Below, in pieces: positions 8,360 to 15,066 of a stretch of DNA of 23,587 bases. The translations under genes and the position numbers were made by a program. Numbering within the stretch: position 1 is the first letter of the stretch; each line of letters starts with the position of its first letter. The DNA comes from JBBQUP01 sp038212305 (GTDB lineage: Bacteria; Bacteroidota; Bacteroidia; Bacteroidales; Marinilabiliaceae), in NCBI GenBank assembly GCA_038212305.1, contig JBBQUP010000059.1, positions 1 to 23,587 of the forward strand. The letters are read 5' to 3'. The notes beneath the pieces were generated by a model, which saw nothing but the letters and a program-made list of their open reading frames with translations, searched no databases and was not told where the DNA came from.

Positions 8360-8740
8360 CTAATCAGTTATTATTACATATTCAAATGGAATTTCTACTA
8401 TATCAGCATACTCTTCGCCAGCCTCTAGCATATCTTCCTCGTCTTCATGATAATGCCATTTAACGATTACTGATTTACCTGCTTCAACTAATTCTTCAAA
8501 TTTTAGTAATATATCAAGAATAACTTTTGAGGACGCTGTATTAAAGTATTCCAATTTAAAGTTAAGTACTGTTTTTTCATTAGGACTTTCGCAGTATTGA
8601 TCAATCCAGATTAATATTGGATGGAAAAACATACTAACATCTTCTGGTAATGAACGTCCAGAGATTTCAAGTGTATTATTTTCTTTGTCAAAAATAACAT
8701 TTGGGGTATCGTCGGTACCTTTTATTTTAATTACTTCCAT
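8360..8740 (-). CDS. siaC: SiaC-family regulatory phosphoprotein (DUF1987)
   Basis: 126 residues, usual SiaC length. The conserved stretch L63-E-Y-F-N-T68-A-S-S-K72 carries Thr68, the same number and context as the Thr phosphorylated in Pseudomonas aeruginosa SiaC. The end has the family's WHYHEDEEDMLEAGEEYA segment. By analogy, the dephosphorylated form binds and activates a partner, while SiaB phosphorylates it and the PP2C protein reverses this. In Pseudomonas the partner is the diguanylate cyclase SiaD, but no GGDEF gene is present here. The gene lies 11 bp after siaB and 31 bp before the ABC fusion, so the output is probably different. The family call is strong; the partner is inference. 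Confidence 0.88.
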   Translation of the reverse strand: MEVIKIKGTDDTPNVIFDKENNTLEISGRSLPEDVSMFFHPILIWIDQYCESPNEKTVLNFKLEYFNTASSKVILDILLKFEELVEAGKSVIVKWHYHEDEEDMLEAGEEYADIVEIPFEYVIITD

Positions 8741-8751
8741 AATTAAATAGT

Positions 8752-9336
8752 TTAATTTCGTTGAATTGTTGATGTAAGAATAAAAAATGAGCGATCCTCG
8801 CTAAGGGTTTTAAACTGATAAGTCATTTTACTTCCAGTTTTTTTGGCAATATCAATAAGACCGAGTCCAGCTCCACCTTTATCTGATATTTTACCTTCTT
8901 TAATTTGTTTTTTATATAGTTCAGATAACCCATCTTTATCTAAATTATTAACTGTTTCAAGACTTTTAGTTAAGTAAGGAATTTTATCGTTTTTCACAAT
9001 ATTACCAGTGATAATATTATAGCTATCATCACTTTTACTTACCATTACAATGCCTCGTCGCTCTTCATCTTCCTCCGATAATGAATCGGCATGTTTGCTA
9101 ATGTTCTGAAGGCATTCAACCATTACATTAAACACTTTGCGTTGTACCATATTTGATTCAGCACTTTTAGCTAAATTCTTTTCCGTAAGTGAAGTAAATG
9201 TTTTAGTGATTTCTTGAGTAACCTCACCTTCATATACTAAACTAATTTCATTTGTTTTCATGGTTTTGTAAAGTTGATATGCAAAATCCAGGAAACTTTG
9301 ATTTTCTTTTAAATTATTCATCATCTCGCTATTCAT
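8752..9336 (-). CDS. siaB: SiaB-family GHKL protein kinase
   Basis: 194 residues. A GHKL ATP-binding fold is visible: N-box E74-C-L-Q-N78-I-S-K-H82-A and G2 loop K153-G-G-A-G-L-G-L160. There is no His-kinase dimerisation domain. This fits the SiaB family, which phosphorylates SiaC on a Thr, as anti-sigma-factor kinases do to their antagonists. The start at 9336 lies 11 bp after the phosphatase gene; in-frame Met5 and Met6 are alternative starts and would not change the domain. The adjacent phosphatase and substrate genes support the assignment. Confidence 0.85.
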   Translation of the reverse strand: MNSEMMNNLKENQSFLDFAYQLYKTMKTNEISLVYEGEVTQEITKTFTSLTEKNLAKSAESNMVQRKVFNVMVECLQNISKHADSLSEEDEERRGIVMVSKSDDSYNIITGNIVKNDKIPYLTKSLETVNNLDKDGLSELYKKQIKEGKISDKGGAGLGLIDIAKKTGSKMTYQFKTLSEDRSFFILTSTIQRN

Positions 9337-9347
9337 ATTTCTAAATA

Positions 9348-11963
9348 TTATAATTCAATACCTATTAATAAAACATCATCTACTTGTTTTTCCTCTCCCA
9401 TCCATTCATAAAAATCTTTAGAAAACTGTCGTGAATAATGAGCCATAGTAGAATTAGTATCTTCGGTTAATAATTCACGAATTCGTCTGCTTTGATATTT
9501 TTTTCGATCAGGGCCACCCGTTTGATCTGGTAATCCATCGGAAAAGATAAATATTTTCTCGCCTTTGTGATACTTTATTACGTTGTTTTCAAAAATTGGT
9601 TCGGTTTTATTCGGTAAAGGGATTCCTCCTATTCCTTTTCGGCTTCCTTTTATTTCGTTTAACTCACCGTTACAAAGATAATACAAAGGTCGATGAGCAC
9701 CGGCAAATTCTAATTCATTTTTATTAGGTAATATTTTTAATAGTGCTAAATCCATTCCATCACGGCCATTTGCACCAGCTTGATCTTGTCGTAATGTACG
9801 TCGAACTTTTAAATGCAATTCTTCAAGTATCTCAGCTGCAGTAAATTCAGGGTTAGCGTTTACAATGTTATTTAGTAAAAAATAGCCGATAAACGAAAGA
9901 AGTGCTCCCGGTACGCCATGTCCAGTACAATCAACAGCTGCAATGTATTTGACATCGTTTTTAGTGAAAAACCATGGGAAATCGCCACTTACAACATCTT
10001 TTGGTCGATAGAAAATAAATGAACGAGGAAAAAACTGTTGAATTACAGTAGTGTCTGGTAATATGGAGGTTTGAATGCGTTGAGCGTAATTTATACTATC
10101 TGATATTTTTTTATTTTTTTCCTTTATTTCTTGTTCAATTACTTTTACTTCAGTTAAATCATGAGCTACAAATAAAACCGATTCGAGTTCTTGTTCTTCA
10201 TTAAATTCAGGAATTGCTTTAATTTCCATTATACGAACGCCTTGATTTAGTTCCATTTCAATTTCTGAAATAATTTGACGAGGTTCTTCGCGCATGGAAT
10301 TAAGACTATGACGCATGAATTCTTTAAAGCGTTCATCTATTTCAAGTTCGTTAATTCTTTTTTTAATTATTTCGGATGCAGGTGCACCAGTAAATTCAGT
10401 AATTGCAGGATTTACATATACTAATCGACCTGTTGTGCTGATTCTTAAAATAATATCAGGCGAATTTTCCGAAAGAGATTGCATACGACTTTTCATCCTT
10501 TCCTCTTTTTCGGCTCGTTTTCTTTCAGTAATATCCTGGGTATTAAAAATAATTCCTTTTATTGCTGGATCGTGAAGTAGGTTTTGACCTTTAGTTTCTA
10601 AAAATAGTTTTTCACCATTTTTCTTCAAATAGGTATATTGGGCAACTTGCTCACCACCAGGAGATTCTAATAAAAATTGAAATAGGTTATTAATTGTTTT
10701 AAATCCACGAGGAGTTAGTAAGTCAGGATCCATACCAATTACTTTATCAGCATCACTGTATCCAAGAATTCGCTTAACCGAAGGACTTTCGAAAACAAGT
10801 TGTTGGTTTTCGTTGTATATCGAAATAAATTCAGAAGCATTGGTTAAAAGAGCTTGAAGTCGTTTTTGTGCATGCTCTATTTCCTGAACATGTTTTGCTA
10901 ATAAATGGTTCGATTTTTCTAGTTCTTCCTGAGTTAGCATCATTTCTTTGGCATTGTCTCGCAATTTTCCTTCATTTTCCTTGAGGATTTTAGTCATTTG
11001 TTGCGATTCCAATAAGAGCTTTTCTGTTCGGGAATTGATTTTTAAATTGTAAAATGTACGTCCAATAATAGAACTAAGTTCTCGAGCCAATTCGAGTTTA
11101 TATTTCGAAATTTTAGAATCAAAAAAACACAACTCCATAACACCCTGAATATCATCTTCCTGCATTAAAGGGATAATGAGTAAGCTTTTAGGTTTTTGTT
11201 CGCCTAAAATACCTGAGGTTAAAGTAAAATAGTCATCTGGTATTTCTGTCCTATATATTAAATCTTTTTCGTAGGCCGAAGCTCCTATTAATCCTTCACC
11301 TATAGATATAGATTGATTAATAAATCGTTGGCGGTTATAAGCCAATGTTGCTATGTTAGTGAGTTGATTGTCTTTTAAAAGATATACAGCACCTTGGATT
11401 GCACCTAAGTATTCAAGTACTGCTTTTAATACATCGTATGCAAGAAGTTCAATTTTAGTGTATTCACGTAATATATCTGATATTTTTTCTTTTCCACGAG
11501 CAATCCAATTTTGTTCTTCTTCTTTTTTCTTGGTTGAGGTAAGATTTTTCCCCAACGATATGAGTGCCGACGCTAAATCATCTTCAGTTGCAGTGAATCG
11601 TGTTATTTTTCCTTCACCAATTTGTGAGGCTAGATCTATATTTTCGTTAATGTTTTCTTTAAGATAATATAGTTCTTCTTTTAGTTTTTTTATAACTAAA
11701 CGATTATAATTTGCAAAAAATACTATTTGAAATGGTATTGAGAATATAATAAAGTCAACGGCCCATATTAATGGGTATTTATGTAAATAAAAAATTTGAA
11801 AAAGAGAGAAATCTTTGTTTAGAATGGACGAAAAACCGCTCCAAAACAATAATAGCATTATAAAATCAGCAGTAAAAATAAAATATAAGTTTTTCTCATC
11901 AATTATTTTAAAATTGAGAAATTTAGTGGATAAATCTTTTACTTGGTTCCAGATGAATTTCAT
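9348..11963 (-). CDS. Membrane GAF-PAS-PAS-SpoIIE (PP2C) phosphatase, SiaA-like
   Basis: 871 residues. Domains in order: two membrane segments (about 27-47 and 63-85), helical linker, GAF (about 165-305), coiled coil (310-370), PAS (368-482), PAS (490-608), SpoIIE/PP2C (625-871). Metal-site motifs are present: S659-G-D661-F, D678-C-T-G-H-G, GMDLALLKI, S-D809-G, and D862-D863 near the C-terminus. One oddity is Pro663 where the family usually has Tyr (SGDFYWF). By neighbourhood it should dephosphorylate SiaC in response to a signal sensed by GAF/PAS, as SiaA does in Pseudomonas, although the sensory part differs. It starts the phosphatase-kinase-substrate set (11 bp gaps). The 70-bp gap upstream could hold a promoter, but I see no convincing one. 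Confidence 0.85.
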   Translation of the reverse strand: MKFIWNQVKDLSTKFLNFKIIDEKNLYFIFTADFIMLLLFWSGFSSILNKDFSLFQIFYLHKYPLIWAVDFIIFSIPFQIVFFANYNRLVIKKLKEELYYLKENINENIDLASQIGEGKITRFTATEDDLASALISLGKNLTSTKKKEEEQNWIARGKEKISDILREYTKIELLAYDVLKAVLEYLGAIQGAVYLLKDNQLTNIATLAYNRQRFINQSISIGEGLIGASAYEKDLIYRTEIPDDYFTLTSGILGEQKPKSLLIIPLMQEDDIQGVMELCFFDSKISKYKLELARELSSIIGRTFYNLKINSRTEKLLLESQQMTKILKENEGKLRDNAKEMMLTQEELEKSNHLLAKHVQEIEHAQKRLQALLTNASEFISIYNENQQLVFESPSVKRILGYSDADKVIGMDPDLLTPRGFKTINNLFQFLLESPGGEQVAQYTYLKKNGEKLFLETKGQNLLHDPAIKGIIFNTQDITERKRAEKEERMKSRMQSLSENSPDIILRISTTGRLVYVNPAITEFTGAPASEIIKKRINELEIDERFKEFMRHSLNSMREEPRQIISEIEMELNQGVRIMEIKAIPEFNEEQELESVLFVAHDLTEVKVIEQEIKEKNKKISDSINYAQRIQTSILPDTTVIQQFFPRSFIFYRPKDVVSGDFPWFFTKNDVKYIAAVDCTGHGVPGALLSFIGYFLLNNIVNANPEFTAAEILEELHLKVRRTLRQDQAGANGRDGMDLALLKILPNKNELEFAGAHRPLYYLCNGELNEIKGSRKGIGGIPLPNKTEPIFENNVIKYHKGEKIFIFSDGLPDQTGGPDRKKYQSRRIRELLTEDTNSTMAHYSRQFSKDFYEWMGEEKQVDDVLLIGIEL

Positions 11964-12033
11964 ATTATAATGGTTGATGAAATGTTTTTCTCATAAATTT
12001 TAGTAAATCAAATTTTTAATTGTCAGATATTCT

Positions 12034-12810
12034 TTAAGTTAACAAATCTATTAAATTATTATTTATTTCGGGCCACATTTTTATAATATCAATGGTTTTA
12101 AAGGTACCAATTTCAACAAGGCCAATTGTATTGCTATCCTTAATTACTGGCAAGAAATATATATGCTTAGGAATTTGATTGCCTAATCCAGAAACAATTG
12201 AATGGTATTCTTGTGGTATATCTTCAAGTAAAAAAGGTACTTGGTCAAGGGCAACCTGGCCGCAAAAACCTTCTCCAGGACTGAACGAAAGTATCGATTC
12301 AATTGATTCAATTCCAAATGTTTGAATAGGATTAAATGATGTTTTCATATCTGAAACTATGTAAAAAATTGCTAGGTTTATTTCAAAATTATTAGATAAA
12401 GTATGAAGGAAATGATTTAGCTTATCTTTAGTATTTTTGGTGACAGGTATGGATGCAAATAAATTGGATAGGATTTTTCTTCGTCTTTGATCGAAATGAA
12501 GTTCCTCTTTTTCTTTAGCTTCTAAATCAAGAATCCTAAGTAAATATTTACTTTCTCGTGCTTCGTAATATTTTTTCAGGTCTTTAATTTCCAAATCGAG
12601 TGCTTTAATTTTTTTATTCTTAATAATCGATTGAAAATCAGAAAAATATAGTATGAATAAGAAAATTAAATAAGAGGAAAATTCAAATATGTAATAGATT
12701 GCTGGTAAAGTTTCATTAAGAAAAATGTATTTCAATAGAGAAATAGAATAGGCAATAGCTCCTAATGAAATAATTATAAGAAAGGGAACATTTAGTGATT
12801 TTTTAGTCAT
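12034..12810 (-). CDS. Membrane-anchored GAF protein without output domain
   Basis: 258 residues: two membrane segments (about 8-28 and 38-56), a charged coiled coil (62-110) and one C-terminal GAF domain (about 110-258). The GAF core (PGEGFCG, then DIPQEYHSIVSGLG, then a VIKDSNTIGLVEIGTF strand) closely parallels the GAF domains of the phosphatase at 9348-11963 and the sensor at 15067-16944. No catalytic or DNA-binding domain follows, so it probably signals by protein contact. The ATG overlaps the end of the cheB-like gene by 8 bp (ATGACTAA), implying translational coupling. The ligand is unknown. Confidence 0.75.
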   Translation of the reverse strand: MTKKSLNVPFLIIISLGAIAYSISLLKYIFLNETLPAIYYIFEFSSYLIFLFILYFSDFQSIIKNKKIKALDLEIKDLKKYYEARESKYLLRILDLEAKEKEELHFDQRRRKILSNLFASIPVTKNTKDKLNHFLHTLSNNFEINLAIFYIVSDMKTSFNPIQTFGIESIESILSFSPGEGFCGQVALDQVPFLLEDIPQEYHSIVSGLGNQIPKHIYFLPVIKDSNTIGLVEIGTFKTIDIIKMWPEINNNLIDLLT

Positions 12811-13378
12811 TGGATAAGGAATTAAGGAATTGTGCTATTTCATTTGGTGATAAAATTTGATGAGGATTAAATAATTTTTGTGCAGCTAATGGCATTGTTT
12901 TTATATCACAAGTATCAGGGTTTTGAATTATTGTATATCCTTTTCGGTCGTAAATGTCCTTTAAACCCTTGGCTCCGTCTTTATTTGCACCTGTAAGCAA
13001 AATTCCAAGGCATTTTTCCCGAAAAGTTAATGCTGCCGAGGATAAAGTATGATCAATAGAAGGTCTACTATGATTGTTTTCTTCTTCAGTTGATAACATA
13101 AATGTACTATCATATTCAATAAAAAGATGATAATTGGAGGGAGCTAGATAAACCATGTTGTTTCTAATTCGTTCTTTATCTAATGGTTCATACACTTGTA
13201 AATGACTCTTTAATTGTAATCCTTCTAATAGTCCTGAGCGAACATGCTTTAAACGATGGAGGCATAAAATAATAGGAATTGAGAAGTTGGCATCAAGTTG
13301 TGACAATATTTTACCTACCACCGAAAAACTTCCGGCAGAACCTCCAATTACTATCGCTTTAAAATTCATATTACTCAT
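12803..13378 (-). CDS. Stand-alone CheB methylesterase/deamidase domain (no receiver)
   Basis: 191 residues, comprising only the C-terminal catalytic domain of CheB. The catalytic triad is present: S14 in GGSAGS, H41 in LCLHRL, and D134 in TGANKDGAKG. It lacks the N-terminal receiver that normally gates activity, so it cannot be regulated by CheA phosphorylation in the usual way. Glu hydrolysis or Gln deamidation of a receptor is the family activity; the substrate here is unknown. ATG at 13378 overlaps the preceding cheR-like gene by 8 bp (ATGAGTAA); Met4 (13369) is an alternative start. It is coupled in turn to the downstream GAF gene. Confidence 0.82.
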   Translation of the reverse strand: MSNMNFKAIVIGGSAGSFSVVGKILSQLDANFSIPIILCLHRLKHVRSGLLEGLQLKSHLQVYEPLDKERIRNNMVYLAPSNYHLFIEYDSTFMLSTEEENNHSRPSIDHTLSSAALTFREKCLGILLTGANKDGAKGLKDIYDRKGYTIIQNPDTCDIKTMPLAAQKLFNPHQILSPNEIAQFLNSLSND

Positions 13379-14204
13379 TAATCAGTGGCATTAATACTCC
13401 TGGTTTCTGAAAAATACGCTCATTTTCATCTATAATTATCATTTTATCTTTGATTGATTCTGGTATGTTTTCTTTAATTCCTAGCATTAAAAAGCCTCCT
13501 GGTTTAAGTTTTTCAAATAAATACAAAGCGACTTGATTTTGTAGGGTTTTAGAAAAATACAACATCGAATTTCTAAAAAAAATTATTGAAGGAGAATTGA
13601 GAGGTGGAGTAAGAAACCATCCTTTTTGTCCTTTAATGTTGTTGACTAAATTGGGATTTAGAAAAATAGAATTGATAACTAAATTTATGTAGCTATCAAT
13701 TGATTCATCAAATTCTAATCGTTTAAAATTTGTTTGAAATAGTGATATATTATTGGTTTTAATTATTCCTGAGTTAATTTCTTCTATGCGCGTTCTGGAT
13801 GGATGGTTAAATTCGATTGATATATTTGATAAGTTGTTAGTTAGTTTTAGTAATATCAATAAAGATGCAATTTCCTCTCCTGATGACGCATCAGGAAACC
13901 ATATTGAATGTAGATCGGCATTTAATTTTGGAAATACTTTAGGGACAAGCATCCTCCAAAAACTAGGATCGCGAAACATTTCGGATGTATCAACCGATAA
14001 AAAATATAAGAGTGATTCGACAAAAATTTTGTTTTCTATCTGTTCATAAAAATGTTGTAGTCGGCGAATATGATATTTTTCGCAATATTTTGATAATTGT
14101 CGTTTTAAAAATGAAATAGAAAATTCGCTAAAAGGGTAGCCAGTTTTGTTTGTATAGGCTAGGCTTAATTCACGTAATTCACTGAATGAAATTGATAATG
14201 CCAT
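13371..14204 (-). CDS. Degenerate CheR-like protein, probable loss of SAM binding
   Basis: 277 residues, CheR-like from end to end: N-terminal helical domain, TSEMFRDPSFW in place of TTDFFRDPxxW, and a C-terminal FRNSMLYF-LKPGGFLMLG segment. The SAM-binding motifs are eroded. WSAGCSSGEE has become W102-F-P-D-A-S-S-G-E-E111, the acidic T-D-I/L loop is replaced by EFNHPSRT (131-138), CRNVLIYF has become F210-R-N-S-M-L-Y-F217, and the GHSES end is GIKENI. It may bind a partner without methylating. It sits between a more intact cheR (8 bp upstream) and the REC-less cheB it overlaps. Family membership is strong; inactivity is inference. Confidence 0.75.
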   Translation of the reverse strand: MALSISFSELRELSLAYTNKTGYPFSEFSISFLKRQLSKYCEKYHIRRLQHFYEQIENKIFVESLLYFLSVDTSEMFRDPSFWRMLVPKVFPKLNADLHSIWFPDASSGEEIASLLILLKLTNNLSNISIEFNHPSRTRIEEINSGIIKTNNISLFQTNFKRLEFDESIDSYINLVINSIFLNPNLVNNIKGQKGWFLTPPLNSPSIIFFRNSMLYFSKTLQNQVALYLFEKLKPGGFLMLGIKENIPESIKDKMIIIDENERIFQKPGVLMPLINE

Positions 14205-14212
14205 GGTTTCAT

Positions 14213-15055
14213 TTATGATTTGAAATGAAAAGCATTTGACTTCGTAAAAAAATTACCATGTTTTACGAATTTTGTCTTAAAAAACCCAGATAGACCTTCA
14301 TTATTTCCAAGAATTAGTATGCCACCGGGATTCATGTTATCGTAAAACATTTTTAAAATCTTTGTTTGTAAACCGGTATTGAAATATATCAATACGTTGC
14401 GACAAAAAATAACATCGAATTTTACATTAAATGGAATCGATTCTTGAACTAAATCATGTTTTTTAAAAAAGGGTATTTCTTTTATATCAGTATTTATTTT
14501 TAGATGATCTCGTTCGTTTTCATAGATGAAATATTTTGATAGGATTGCTGATTCAGAGCAATCAATTGTTTGATTATTTTTAAATAAGGAGCAAAAAGCT
14601 TCAATAGTTTTTATGTTCGAGGAATATCTGTATACACCATTTTTTGCTTCCTCTAAAACAAACCGATTGATATCTGTTGCATATATTTTACTTTTTTTCA
14701 GTAATTCTTTTTCATTTAGTAATATAATATTGCTAAAAACCTCTTGACCCGTTGAAGCACCAGCATGCCACATTGTAACTTGTGGTTTATTTTTATATTT
14801 TGTTAAAATGGTATTTAAATATTCAAGCCAAAGCTCAGGATCGCGAAAAAAATCGGTTGTATTAACTGTAATATCATTTACTAATTGTTCTACAAAAGTT
14901 GAATCTGTCTTTGTTTTTTCAAGTAATTCTTCCATTGTAAGACAATAGTCTTCCATTATTTTAGCAATTCGTCGTTGAATGGAATTATCGGAATATTCGC
15001 TAAAATCATATGGCGAATACTTTTTAAGTTCTAACAAATATTCCTTGTAATTCAT
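14213..15055 (-). CDS. CheR-family methyltransferase (second copy)
   Basis: 280 residues. CheR motifs: NTTDFFRDPELW (65-76), SAM loop W95-H-A-G-A-S-T-G-Q-E104, acidic ATDIN (126-130), and FCRNVLIYF (217-225). The terminal GHSES of canonical CheR is GNNEGLS here. The SAM pocket otherwise looks usable. The likely reaction is methylation of receptor Glu residues with S-adenosylmethionine. It lies 11 bp downstream of the GAF/PAS sensor gene, which may be its substrate, since no classical receptor is in the window. The gap to the degenerate cheR is 8 bp. Confidence 0.82.
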   Translation of the reverse strand: MNYKEYLLELKKYSPYDFSEYSDNSIQRRIAKIMEDYCLTMEELLEKTKTDSTFVEQLVNDITVNTTDFFRDPELWLEYLNTILTKYKNKPQVTMWHAGASTGQEVFSNIILLNEKELLKKSKIYATDINRFVLEEAKNGVYRYSSNIKTIEAFCSLFKNNQTIDCSESAILSKYFIYENERDHLKINTDIKEIPFFKKHDLVQESIPFNVKFDVIFCRNVLIYFNTGLQTKILKMFYDNMNPGGILILGNNEGLSGFFKTKFVKHGNFFTKSNAFHFKS

Positions 15056-15066
15056 CGTTTTGAGAA

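Noticed and set aside
13753..14049. 98-codon plus-strand ORF opposite the degenerate cheR
   Set aside because: Antisense shadow; the minus-strand protein has clear CheR-family structure and overlapping neighbours.
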